Source: JBBIRT01 sp037441725
GTDB taxonomy: Bacteria > Desulfobacterota > BSN033 > UBA1163
Reading direction: 5' to 3'
Assembly: GCA_037441725.1 (NCBI GenBank)
Contig: JBBIRT010000019.1
Coordinates: 1 to 31,356, forward strand
Length of the DNA stretch: 31,356 bases
The translations under genes were made by a program, and so were the position numbers. Below the pieces are notes generated by a model. It saw only the letters and a list, made by a program, of their open reading frames with translations, ran no database searches and had not been told where the DNA came from. Below, in pieces: positions 1 through 7,863 of the stretch (positions within the stretch are counted from its first letter, which is position 1; each line of letters opens with the position of its first letter).

Positions 1-88
1 CATAAATTAAACGCCTGCATTCAAAAGTTTTGGAATTACACCTCTCCATTCATTCCTGGAAGTTTTTCAGAGCCCTCAATAAAAACCA

Positions 89-117
89 TTGACAAAGTCG
101 GCTGTAAAAGCTATATA
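89..117 (+). promoter_or_regulatory. Sigma-70-type promoter of the DUF3842-CooT unit
   Basis: TTGACA at 89-94 and TATATA at 112-117 are separated by exactly 17 bp, a near-consensus vegetative promoter. Transcription would begin near 124, which is the first base of the hairpin at 124-173, so the RNA would start with that structure. The match is read directly from the sequence; its use is inferred. Confidence 0.7.
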
Positions 118-123
118 TTAATT

Positions 124-173
124 AGCCACGAAGGCAAAGCCTCTTTGAAAGGGCAGCCATCAGTGGCTTTTTT
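124..173 (+). terminator. 5'-leader hairpin with U-tract (attenuator-like)
   Basis: AGCCAC (124-129) pairs perfectly with GTGGCT (163-168), and a run of six T follows at 168-173. This gives the form of an intrinsic terminator lying between the promoter and the DUF3842 gene. The loop contains further self-complementary parts, for example GGC-AAA-GCC at 133-141. Because the predicted transcript starts at about 124, the element may be a short attenuator or ligand-responsive leader for the DUF3842 and CooT genes. It could also be the terminator of a gene to the left of the window. I do not recognise it as a known riboswitch class. Confidence 0.45.
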
Positions 174-190
174 ATATTGGTCCAGATTAT

Positions 191-619
191 ATGGAAAAGA
201 AGAAGTGGTCGATCGCTATTATTGACGGTCAGGGAGGAGGGATAGGAAGCACGATCATCAAGCGTCTCCGTGAGATGCTGGGGGAAGAGGTGGAGATCAT
301 TGGCCTGGGAACCAATGCCATGGCCACAGGAGCCATGTTAAAGGTCGGAGCTAATAAAGGAGCTTCAGGAGAAAATGCCATTATTCAGACTACAAAGAGT
401 GTGGATATCATCGTTGGAACAACTGGAATCGTGTTGGCCAACTCAATGATGGGGGAGCTGACTCCTAAGATGGCAGAAGCCATTGCCTCCTCAAGGGCAT
501 TAAAATTCTTACTTCCCTTGAGGATACCCGAGGTGGAAATCATCGGAGCTCCCAAAGAGCCCTTCCCTCATTTGGTGGATCAACTGGCTAAAAGGATCCA
601 GGAAATAATAAATACTTAG
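191..619 (+). CDS. DUF3842 family protein
   Basis: This 142-aa protein of unknown function opens with a Rossmann-like strand and glycine-rich loop (IAIIDGQGGGIG, about residues 8-19). This is the hallmark I associate with DUF3842, a family of anaerobes. The next stretch is rich in small residues, and a GTTGIVLANSMMGE segment at about residues 77-90 looks like a second nucleotide- or ligand-binding turn. There is no signal peptide or membrane segment, so it is probably cytosolic. It is followed after 56 bp by a CooT-like gene and preceded by a promoter and hairpin, so a shared metal-related role is plausible but inferred. No biochemical function can be assigned. Confidence 0.8.
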   Translation: MEKKKWSIAIIDGQGGGIGSTIIKRLREMLGEEVEIIGLGTNAMATGAMLKVGANKGASGENAIIQTTKSVDIIVGTTGIVLANSMMGELTPKMAEAIASSRALKFLLPLRIPEVEIIGAPKEPFPHLVDQLAKRIQEIINT

Positions 620-675
620 CGCCTATTTCTCATCTTTTTGGGGAGAGATTCAAGAGAGGAAATGAGGAGGAAACC

Positions 676-864
676 ATGTGTGAAGCCAATGCCTATTTAA
701 TCAAAGAGGGAAAGGAAGAATTATTCTTAGAGGATATTTCCATCCTTCGACCTGAGAGAGATGAACTCTACCTTCAAAACATTTTTGGAGAACAGAAGAG
801 AATCAAAGCCAGAATTAAAGAGATGAACCTTTTAGATCACCGAATCGTATTAGAAGAAACATAA
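676..864 (+). CDS. CooT-family small nickel-binding protein
   Basis: This 62-aa protein begins Met-Cys-Glu-Ala, followed by a compact beta-rich sequence (AYLIKEGKEELFLEDISIL, then NIFGEQKRIKARIKEM). That is the pattern of the CooT family. In Rhodospirillum, CooT is a dimer that binds Ni(II) through its N-terminal Cys2 and is linked to maturation of carbon monoxide dehydrogenase. The Cys2 ligand is present here. A GAGGAGGAAACC sequence just before the ATG is a strong ribosome-binding site. No CO dehydrogenase gene lies in the window, so the nickel target is unknown. Family assignment is fairly confident; the role is inferred. Confidence 0.75.
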   Translation: MCEANAYLIKEGKEELFLEDISILRPERDELYLQNIFGEQKRIKARIKEMNLLDHRIVLEET

Positions 865-917
865 TTCTCTTCCCCTTCCACTTCCCTATCCCTTAATCTT
901 GTGGTATCATTCTATGG

Positions 918-2255
918 ATGAAAAAAAAGGAACCCAACCAATTTTTTAATGTTATCTTGAATAGCATTGCCGATGGTGTGTTTACTACAGACCGGGAAGG
1001 CAGGGTCTCATTTTTTAATAAAGCAGCGCAAGAGATTACGGGTTTTACCAGCAAGGAAGCCATTGGCCGTTATTGTTTTGATATCTTTAGAGCGGACATC
1101 TGCCAATCTCGTTGTGCTTTAAAAGAAACCATCCGAACGAAGAAAGAGATCATCAACCTTCCCGTCACCATTCTGAACAAAGAGGGAAAAAGGGTCCCCA
1201 TTAGTATCAGTACGGCTGTTTTAAAGGATGAGAAAGGCCAGATCATTGGAGGGGTCGAAACCTTTAGAGATCTATCAACTATCGAAGAGCTCAAGAAGGA
1301 ACTTTATCAAAAGTATACCCTTGGTGATATCATCAGTAAGAATCACCTTATCCATGAAATATTCGATATCCTCCCGAATATTGCGGAAAGTGACAGCACG
1401 GTTCTGATTCAAGGGGCCAGCGGTACTGGAAAAGAACTTTTTGCAAAAGCCATCCATGATCTGAGTAGGAGAAAAGAGAAACCTTTTATCAAAGTGAATT
1501 GCGGAGCCCTTCCAGATACTCTGCTGGAATCTGAACTCTTTGGATACGTCAAGGGAGCCTTTACCGATGCAAAGAAGGATAAACCAGGGAGGTTTGCCCT
1601 GGCCAATGGGGGAACAATCTTCCTTGATGAGGTAGGGGATATGTCCCCTTCCCTTCAGGTAAAACTTTTACGTGTCCTTCAGGAAAAAGAGTACGAACCC
1701 TTAGGATCGACAAGCCCCAGGAAGACGGATGTCCGCATCATTGCGGCCAGCAACAGAGACCTTTCAAAGTTAGTGAGCGAAGGCAAATTCAGGGATGATC
1801 TCTTTTATCGGCTCAATGTGGTTAAGATTGAGCTTCCTTCCCTTTCACAAAGAAGCGAAGATATCCCTTTGCTCATTGATCATTTCATCCAAAAGTTCAA
1901 TGCGAAAATGAGAAAACAGATCACTGGAATCACTGATCCAGCTCTTCGGGTTCTTCTTAATTATGACTACCCAGGCAATGTCCGGGAGCTCGAAAATATC
2001 ATTGAACATGCCTTTGTCCTATGTAAAAAGGAGCGCATTGATTTGGATTGTCTACCCAAAGAACTGTCAAAAGCCACAACCGAAATGGAAACCTCCCTCT
2101 CACAAAAAGAAGAAGGTCCCTTCGGAAGAGCCGAGGCGGAAGTGATTGAAGGGGTTCTTAAAAAATACCAGGGAAACAGAGTAAAGGCGGCAAAAGAATT
2201 GGGAATTGATCGAACCACCCTGTGGAGAAAGATGAAGAAATATGGTCTTCACTAA
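918..2255 (+). CDS. PAS-domain sigma-54-dependent transcriptional activator
   Basis: This 445-aa bacterial enhancer-binding protein has an N-terminal PAS domain (about residues 8-120), a central AAA+ domain and a C-terminal Fis-type helix-turn-helix (about 415-441). The AAA+ domain has Walker A GASGTGKE near residue 165, Walker B IFLDEVGDM near 235, and a sigma-54-contact loop reading GAFTDA instead of the classical GAFTGA, a substitution seen in related proteins. The PAS domain carries a CQSRC pair near residues 60-65 that could bind a metal or respond to redox state. The protein would remodel RNA polymerase-sigma-54 at -24/-12 promoters. The only convincing such promoter in the window is at 7836-7851, ahead of the ORP-like operon, so it is a candidate target. 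Confidence 0.92.
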   Translation: MKKKEPNQFFNVILNSIADGVFTTDREGRVSFFNKAAQEITGFTSKEAIGRYCFDIFRADICQSRCALKETIRTKKEIINLPVTILNKEGKRVPISISTAVLKDEKGQIIGGVETFRDLSTIEELKKELYQKYTLGDIISKNHLIHEIFDILPNIAESDSTVLIQGASGTGKELFAKAIHDLSRRKEKPFIKVNCGALPDTLLESELFGYVKGAFTDAKKDKPGRFALANGGTIFLDEVGDMSPSLQVKLLRVLQEKEYEPLGSTSPRKTDVRIIAASNRDLSKLVSEGKFRDDLFYRLNVVKIELPSLSQRSEDIPLLIDHFIQKFNAKMRKQITGITDPALRVLLNYDYPGNVRELENIIEHAFVLCKKERIDLDCLPKELSKATTEMETSLSQKEEGPFGRAEAEVIEGVLKKYQGNRVKAAKELGIDRTTLWRKMKKYGLH

Positions 2256-2369
2256 CTCCTCATATTCATTAATAACATCTTTGAGAGTATTGCCCGGTGT
2301 TATTCACTCCTCCCATTGGTACTCAAGTGTTATTTTTAATAAAGACTCTTCCAGAAAGGATCCAATCCT

Positions 2370-3026
2370 ATGGTAAGGCCAAGAATAGTAGAAACAGATT
2401 CAGGCATTCAAGGAGAATTCACTGTAGCGATCTATGATGAAATGCAAAGACGACTAAAAGATAAAGGATGGATTGAAACGAAAGATATCATCAAAAGTGG
2501 GATCACCAAAGGTTGCGCTCTTGAAATTGGCTCTGGCCCCGGGTACCTGGGCCTTGAGTGGTTGAAACAAACAAAAGGAACAACTCTCAAGGGGCTGGAT
2601 ATTAGTCAAGATATGTTATCCATTGCTGAACGTAATGCAAAAGAGTATGGTTTTTCAAAGAGGGTTGAATACATCCATGGCAAGGGAGACAGGATTCCTT
2701 TTAAAGATGGGTCGTTTGACGCTGTCTTTACAAATGGCTCCCTTCATGAATGGAGTCATCCAGAGGAAACATTTAATGAGATTGGAAGAGTATTGAAAAA
2801 GGGGGGCAAATTTTTTATATCAGATTTACGGCGTGATATGTCCTTTCTGGTAAAATGGTTTTTATGGATCAATACAAAGCCAAAAGAAATTCGGCCAGGT
2901 CTCATCACTTCGATCAATGCATCCTATACTCCAAATGAGTTGAGACGACTGATTAAGAAAACGAAACTCTCAGATGGTTATGTTACTGCAAATCCGGTTG
3001 GGTTAAAACTTACAGGAATAAAATAG
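2370..3026 (+). CDS. Class I SAM-dependent methyltransferase
   Basis: The 218-aa protein has the Rossmann methyltransferase signature: motif I LEIGSGPGYLG near residues 51-61, an acidic end of strand 2 at GLDISQDML, and the motif IV/post-IV region DAVFTNGSLHEW followed by RVLKKGGKFFISD. It belongs to the UbiE/Methyltransf_11 group. The substrate is unknown. A second methyltransferase with a very similar core (NSVFHEL) lies on the minus strand at 6910-7548, so the two bracket the flavodoxin and oxidoreductase genes. AGAAAGGATCC upstream of the ATG serves as ribosome-binding site. Confidence 0.85.
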   Translation: MVRPRIVETDSGIQGEFTVAIYDEMQRRLKDKGWIETKDIIKSGITKGCALEIGSGPGYLGLEWLKQTKGTTLKGLDISQDMLSIAERNAKEYGFSKRVEYIHGKGDRIPFKDGSFDAVFTNGSLHEWSHPEETFNEIGRVLKKGGKFFISDLRRDMSFLVKWFLWINTKPKEIRPGLITSINASYTPNELRRLIKKTKLSDGYVTANPVGLKLTGIK

Positions 3027-3607
3027 AAGGTGAGGTGATTCCTAACGGCATTCCAATGAATCGAAAGCAAAACAGATCTTGATGAACCTCAACCTTCTTT
3101 AACTTTTCCCTAAATTGAGCGATAACTTTGCAGTCGAGTCTTACCGACCTATTTCACAAGGAAGGCAGAGAGTCCTTAAATCCTTTTAGAATGCGATACG
3201 TTGAAGATCTGGGCCATGAACCTTAGACCTTCACTAAACAGGTGATGATTGAACTGACCCCATGGTTGATTCAATCGATCAAAGGTGATCGCTCTAAAAG
3301 GCTTTTCGGCCTCTCTGTCTTCCTTGCGAAGGGTAATAAAATCACTCAATTTAGGTTTTCAATATCTCCATCAATATATCCTTGCTAAAATTCTTCAAAA
3401 ATACAAACCATAAATTATAAGAATTCTTTTTATCTTGACGGACTATTCCCTTTCTTTTATATTGATTTGGCCCATGATAAGCTCTTATAAAATCAAATGG
3501 GTTTCCCTTACTTCTTTTCTTAAAAGGGAAATTACCCCTCTATCCAATCGGAAAAGGGATGATGGGTATGGCTACGACAAAAAATAGAAAAAGTTCGGAG
3601 AGATCAT
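3027..3607. other. 580-bp gap with a broken reading frame
   Basis: No intact gene is seen. On the plus strand one frame is open from 3119 to 3388 except for a single TAG at 3224-3226, so a short decayed gene is possible. I could not identify its 89-codon product, which contains a block rich in Leu, Lys and Arg. The right part (3435-3607) holds a promoter-like pair and a leader hairpin for the flavodoxin gene: TTTCCCTT at 3502-3509 pairs with AAGGGAAA at 3524-3531, flanked by GGG and CCC. Confidence 0.4.
3435..3463 (+). promoter_or_regulatory. Sigma-70-type promoter upstream of the flavodoxin gene
   Basis: TTGACG at 3435-3440 and TATATT at 3458-3463 are spaced by 17 bp. The predicted start near 3470 gives a leader of about 135 nt before the ATG at 3608. 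That leader contains the 8-bp hairpin at 3502-3531. Confidence 0.55.
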
Positions 3608-4177
3608 ATGTCGCAAAACCGTACTGGTTTAAACCTTAAGGTGCTCATTATCTACTGGTCTGCCACTGGGAATACGGAGAAAGTAGCGTCTGCCATCCAA
3701 GAGGCTTTTGTTCGTGAGGGGCTTAATCCGATTATCAAGAAGGTGGGAGATGCATCTGAAGAAGATCTGTACAATTATGATTTGGTATTTTTTGGAACAC
3801 CCTCCCATATGTGGCAGCCACCAGTGCCGGTGCAGAAATATATCAAAGATAGAATGGAGTATTACCGAAAGCATGGGAGTATTAAATTATGCGCTCCAAA
3901 GGTACCTGGAAAGAGGGCCATCGTTTTTGTCACATATTCCGGTCCTCATACAGGAATTGACGAGGCTATCCCTGTGGGAAAATATTGCAATCAATTTTTC
4001 GAACACCTTGGATTTGAACTGGTTGGGGAATGGTATGTGGTTGGAGAGTTTCATGGATCTGAAGAAAATAGCACAAAGGGAAGACTGGGGGATATCAGGG
4101 GACGCCCCAACCAGCAAGATTTAGATGAAGTGAAGAACAGAGTCTCAACCTTGATCAAATCTATCTTCTCAAAATAA
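3608..4177 (+). CDS. Flavodoxin-family protein
   Basis: This 189-aa protein has the flavodoxin FMN phosphate loop SATGNTEKVA at about residues 18-27. It is followed by alternating strands and helices, with an FFGTPSHMW segment (about 61-69) that would cover one face of the FMN. It is longer than short-chain flavodoxins and resembles the flavodoxin-like FMN-binding subgroup of anaerobes. It likely shuttles electrons or reduces a small substrate in the cytosol. The FAD oxidoreductase and Fe-S subunit that follow on the same strand make it a plausible redox partner for them. This is inferred from proximity only. Confidence 0.85.
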   Translation: MSQNRTGLNLKVLIIYWSATGNTEKVASAIQEAFVREGLNPIIKKVGDASEEDLYNYDLVFFGTPSHMWQPPVPVQKYIKDRMEYYRKHGSIKLCAPKVPGKRAIVFVTYSGPHTGIDEAIPVGKYCNQFFEHLGFELVGEWYVVGEFHGSEENSTKGRLGDIRGRPNQQDLDEVKNRVSTLIKSIFSK

Positions 4178-4230
4178 TAGGCTAAAAAAGGCTGAGGGAA
4201 TTGATCGAGTAGGGAAAAGGAGGCCAGGAA

Positions 4231-5670
4231 ATGATTGAAACGGTAAAAAGCAAGGTGGTCAATGAGCTGGAAAAGATCGTGGGCAGAGAATTCGTTTCCA
4301 CCAACCGGGCCGACCTCTATATTTACTCCTATGATTTAACATTTGCTGAATCAAAATGGCCAGACATTGTCGTTTTGCCAGGGTCCCTTGAGGAGCTAAA
4401 AGAAATTATTGTCTTAGCGAATAGGGAGAAGGTCGCTGTGGTTCCATATGTTGCTGGCGGTAACGTAGCCGGACTGACCATTCCTCTCCAAGGCGGGATT
4501 ATACTTGACCTGAAACGAATGAATCGTATTATCGAAGTCAATGAAATAGACATGTACGCTGTCGTTGAACCAGGAGTGACCTTTGGACAGATGAAGGCTT
4601 ATTTAGAAAAGTATCACCCCACTTTGAGATATACCTATGCCTTTTCACCACCCTCCACAGGTGTCATGACCAATGCCCTCGTTCAGGGGCTGGACAATCT
4701 TTCGTTCAGGTACGGAGCTGCCTCTCACTGGGTCAGCGGGCTGGAGATCCTGCTACCGAGCGGAGAGCTGGTTAAAATTGGCTCTTGTGCTGTTTCCAAA
4801 ACATGGCAGGCAATTGTTCCCTTCCCAGAACTCAGTGGCCTTTTCTTGGGATGGCAGGGTACCACAGGTTTGGTCACTAAAATGGCAGTAAACCTCTGGC
4901 CAAAGACTGAGTATAATATCGCAATTAACTTTTTACCGATGGACCTGGAAGGTGCCTACGAGATATTCCGGTCAATCATACGCACCCGCATTCCTGACGA
5001 CCTGATTGGAACATCCTATACCCTCATCAAGGTGGGAGAGTTAGCTTACTCCCACCAGAAGATGCCATTATATCCCCCAACCCAAAGGCTACCTGACGAG
5101 CCAGAGTTTATCATCACTGCAGAGATAACTGGAAATACAGAAAAAGAGCTAAAGGCCAAGGTTGAGGCAATGAATGAAGCAGTCAGGGTAAGGTGTACTG
5201 GCCTTAAGTACATTGGACCTGAAACTATGGCCAGCACAACAGCCGCCTTCCCAATGCAGGCGCTGGGAGTGCTCAGCTCTGGGGGTGGCCTGATGTGGGT
5301 TGGCACTTATGGCCCGATGAGCCGTTGGCTTGAAACCGTAAAACAAGGCTGTGAGCTCCAGGATAAGTATGAGATCACTCGCACTTGCTACACCCGAATC
5401 ATGAATGAAGGGCATTTTGCTGGCCTACGCTGGATGCTTCCCTACGACAAAGGAGACCCGGATCTTGTAGACCGAATAAAGAGACTCTGTGCTGAGCAGC
5501 TTGAACTCGTTCTGGAGACCGGCTACATCCCTTATAAAACCCCGGTTTGGGCAGTGAGGAGACTTGAACACCTGGCCAGCCCAAGTTGGCTGAAGCTACA
5601 CCGCCAGGTCAAGAAAATGCTTGATCCAAATAATATCATGAACCCTGGCCGATGGGGATCCCCTGAATAG
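4231..5670 (+). CDS. FAD-binding oxidoreductase, GlcD/vanillyl-alcohol-oxidase family
   Basis: This 479-aa flavoprotein has an N-terminal PCMH-type FAD domain (about residues 35-225), with a PGSLEELKEI entry motif and a GGNVAGLTIPLQGGI segment typical of the pyrophosphate-binding region. The C-terminal half is the FAD-linked oxidase domain, ending LDPNNIMNPG, the usual family terminus. Family members oxidise 2-hydroxyacids such as glycolate or D-lactate, or related alcohols, and pass electrons to an Fe-S partner. That partner is encoded 13 bp downstream. The substrate cannot be deduced. GGAGG lies just upstream of the ATG. Confidence 0.85.
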   Translation: MIETVKSKVVNELEKIVGREFVSTNRADLYIYSYDLTFAESKWPDIVVLPGSLEELKEIIVLANREKVAVVPYVAGGNVAGLTIPLQGGIILDLKRMNRIIEVNEIDMYAVVEPGVTFGQMKAYLEKYHPTLRYTYAFSPPSTGVMTNALVQGLDNLSFRYGAASHWVSGLEILLPSGELVKIGSCAVSKTWQAIVPFPELSGLFLGWQGTTGLVTKMAVNLWPKTEYNIAINFLPMDLEGAYEIFRSIIRTRIPDDLIGTSYTLIKVGELAYSHQKMPLYPPTQRLPDEPEFIITAEITGNTEKELKAKVEAMNEAVRVRCTGLKYIGPETMASTTAAFPMQALGVLSSGGGLMWVGTYGPMSRWLETVKQGCELQDKYEITRTCYTRIMNEGHFAGLRWMLPYDKGDPDLVDRIKRLCAEQLELVLETGYIPYKTPVWAVRRLEHLASPSWLKLHRQVKKMLDPNNIMNPGRWGSPE

Positions 5671-5683
5671 TCTGGAGGGAATA

Positions 5684-6859
5684 ATGGCCTTTGACGAATT
5701 GAAAGAATGGCTTTACGGATGTACACATTGTGGGACCTGTAAGGATGTCCTCAACATATTCACTCCTGCCTGCCCTGCAGGGGAGAGGTATCAACTTGAA
5801 TCATACTTTGCATCCGGAAAGATGCTAATTGCCCGAGGCATTGTTAATGGAATTTTGGAGCTGGATGATGAGGAAATCCTCGACAGGCTATACGCCTGCA
5901 CGGGATGCCTTTGCTGTGAACAACAGTGTGGTATTTATCACCACCAGCATATCTTTGAGATCATCCGAACACTTCGAACCGAGGCGGTGACTCAAGGAGC
6001 TCTCAATCCTGCATACATGGTGATGATTGAAAACCTTAAGAGGGATGATAATGTCTTCGGAAAGCCAAAGGCTGAACGTGGAGATTGGGCTAAAGATCTA
6101 AAAATTCCAAAAGCTACTCAAAAGAAGGTGGATATTGTCTACCACGTAGGCTGCCTCCTCTCTTTCGATACCGAACTTTGGGACGTGCTCCAGAGCGCCA
6201 CTGCCCTTTTGAAGGCTTCCAATGTTGAGGTCGGCATCATGGGAGCAGCGGAATCCTGCTGTGGTGGTCGAGCCTATGAGATCGGATATAAAGGGGAGTT
6301 CACCAAATATGCAGAGCATTTCATTGAGACCTTCAACTCGCTGGGGGTCAGCCGAGTGGTCACCTCATGCTCAGACGGCTACAGTACTTTCAAAAACCTT
6401 TATCCAAAAGTTGGCATTGAGATGAACTTCAAGGCAATGCACTTGGTGGAGTACCTGGATGAATTGATGCAAAATGGGAAGCTTAAATTTACAAAAACAG
6501 TACCCCTTAAGGTAACCTACCATGACCCTTGCCACCTGGGAAGGCACATGGGTGAAAATGGTGTCTATGACATCCCTCGCCGCATCCTTTCTTCGCTACC
6601 AGGAATTGAGCTGCTGGAAATGGAACGTAATCGTGAAAACGCATGGTGTTGCGGGGCCGGGGCAGGTGTTATCCAAGCCAAACCTGACTTGGCCCTCTGG
6701 ACGGCCAATGAAAGATTGAAGGAAGCAAAGGCTACGGGAGCAGATGCATTGGTCACGGCATGCCCTTGGTGTGAAAGGAATTTCAAGGACGCCATAAGAG
6801 AGTACGGTGAAAACATCCAAATTTACGACATCGTTGAGCTTGCCCAAAAGGCACTATAG
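5684..6859 (+). CDS. CCG-domain Fe-S oxidoreductase subunit (GlcF/HdrD-like)
   Basis: This 391-aa protein has an N-terminal pair of Fe-S motifs and two C-terminal CCG domains. The first motif is C13-x2-C16-x2-C19, with the expected fourth cysteine displaced to about residue 30 (TPACPAG), an unusual insertion. The second reads CTGCLCCEQQC. The CCG domains show ESCCGG and DPCHLG...WCCGAGAG, which in HdrB/HdrD-type proteins bind a noncubane [4Fe-4S] cluster. It should accept electrons from the flavoprotein encoded immediately upstream and hand them to a quinone, ferredoxin or disulfide. No transmembrane helix is seen, so membrane attachment would need a partner. Confidence 0.87.
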   Translation: MAFDELKEWLYGCTHCGTCKDVLNIFTPACPAGERYQLESYFASGKMLIARGIVNGILELDDEEILDRLYACTGCLCCEQQCGIYHHQHIFEIIRTLRTEAVTQGALNPAYMVMIENLKRDDNVFGKPKAERGDWAKDLKIPKATQKKVDIVYHVGCLLSFDTELWDVLQSATALLKASNVEVGIMGAAESCCGGRAYEIGYKGEFTKYAEHFIETFNSLGVSRVVTSCSDGYSTFKNLYPKVGIEMNFKAMHLVEYLDELMQNGKLKFTKTVPLKVTYHDPCHLGRHMGENGVYDIPRRILSSLPGIELLEMERNRENAWCCGAGAGVIQAKPDLALWTANERLKEAKATGADALVTACPWCERNFKDAIREYGENIQIYDIVELAQKAL

Positions 6860-6909
6860 GGAGGCTGATCGAGTAATCCCTGCAAGTTACCGGCCCCCAT
6901 TTCTTGAAT

Positions 6910-7548
6910 TTACTTCCTGCCTACTCCTATGAGCCAATGTCTTACGGGATAAATGTTCACATTCTTTAGCCCCGCCTGGGTAAAAAGGGTTTCTAATTCA
7001 TGGACGCTAAATGGCCCATGCGCACCCCCAGGATGAGATCTACATATTAGCCTGCTGATTCTGGTAGTCCTAAAATCGGAAATAATGACCCACCCATTTG
7101 GTTTTAAGACTCTGAGCATTTCAGCCAAAACTGCCTCTGGACTTGAGAGTTCGTGAAACACACTGTTGGACATAACCAAATCTACAGATTCATTCTCAAG
7201 CCCCGAAGCAGACGCTTCCCCATGGCGTATCTGAATTCTCTCTTTTAGACCCTCTCTTTCAGCCTTCTGTCTAAGATGTAGGAGCATTTCCTCTGACAGA
7301 TCAAGACAAATCACCCTTCCGCTTCTTAGTTTCCTTGCTATCGCCAAGCTGAATCTACCTGTGCCAGCCCCGATGTTTAAAACAACCTCACTCCCTCGGA
7401 TCAGGTGAGAAAATTCATCCAGAACAGCGGATCGGCAATCTCCCAAAAACAACACCTCAGGGAGCCTCGCCAAAGGGTTATCAAGATGCCAGGCAAAAAT
7501 CCTTCCTTTAATTCCTGTCCATTGACTGGTTTTTTGTTTTTGTATCAT
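6910..7548 (-). CDS. Class I SAM-dependent methyltransferase
   Basis: The 212-aa protein has motif I VLNIGAGTGRFS near residues 56-67, an acidic CLDLSEEML strand, then VDLVMSNSVFHEL and RVLKPNGWVIISD. It belongs to the UbiE/Methyltransf_11 superfamily. It converges on the Fe-S gene, with only 50 bp between the stop codons and no clear terminator there. Its core resembles the methyltransferase at 2370-3026, although the ends differ. The substrate is unknown. The 315-bp region beyond its start also serves the divergent sigma-54-driven operon. Confidence 0.85.
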   Translation of the reverse strand: MIQKQKTSQWTGIKGRIFAWHLDNPLARLPEVLFLGDCRSAVLDEFSHLIRGSEVVLNIGAGTGRFSLAIARKLRSGRVICLDLSEEMLLHLRQKAEREGLKERIQIRHGEASASGLENESVDLVMSNSVFHELSSPEAVLAEMLRVLKPNGWVIISDFRTTRISRLICRSHPGGAHGPFSVHELETLFTQAGLKNVNIYPVRHWLIGVGRK

Positions 7549-7712
7549 ATGTTTATCGCCTGCAATTTAAAACACCTGATCATGAACTCAAACCCCATTT
7601 TAATATAGCATATTTTTAACTCTTATGTGTTTAAGGATGTTTACTCTTCCAATTTATAGCGGTTTTTTAAACAATTCTATCGAATCTTTATCTGATTAAA
7701 ATAGTTTCATTA

Positions 7713-7768
7713 TTGCAACAGTTGCATTATAAGATTTCATAATTACAACATTTGAATCTCTTGTAATT
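7713..7768. promoter_or_regulatory. Paired dyads, likely enhancer (UAS) for the sigma-54 promoter
   Basis: Two inverted repeats lie in an AT-rich stretch about 70-125 bp upstream of the -24/-12 promoter, where activator sites are expected. The first is TGCAAC-A-GTTGCA at 7714-7726. The second is AATTACAA (7741-7748) with TTGTAATT (7761-7768). The half-sites share a TTRCAA/TTGYAA core. The rest of the 7549-7835 gap shows no gene and is AT-rich. Function is inferred from position and symmetry. Confidence 0.6.
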
Positions 7769-7835
7769 TCTCTCTTTTATAATTAACTTCGATATATCTA
7801 TTTGATATTTTAATTCTTTATTATTGACCTCTCTC

Positions 7836-7851
7836 TTGGCACTTATTTTGC
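7836..7851 (+). promoter_or_regulatory. Sigma-54 (-24/-12) promoter
   Basis: TTGGCAC at 7836-7842, five bases, then TTGC at 7848-7851 matches the sigma-54 consensus TGGCAC-N5-TTGC, with the invariant GG and GC 10 bp apart. The predicted +1 is near 7863, immediately before the ATG at 7864, so the first transcript would be nearly leaderless. D. vulgaris orp operons are known to be sigma-54 dependent, which supports this reading. Confidence 0.85.
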
Positions 7852-7863
7852 TTCATAAACTAT

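Noticed and set aside
3224..3226. TAG in the 3119-3388 frame as a recoded codon
   Set aside because: No pyrrolysine-related genes or amine-methyltransferase features are near. A broken frame or chance explains it better.
3471..3485. TTGGCCC...GC pair near 3467-3482 as a sigma-54 promoter
   Set aside because: The -24 half is acceptable and the spacing is right, but the -12 half reads AAGC in place of TTGC. The sigma-70 pair at 3435-3463 is better.
5302..5318. TTGGCAC inside the flavoprotein gene
   Set aside because: It matches only the -24 half and lies within coding sequence.
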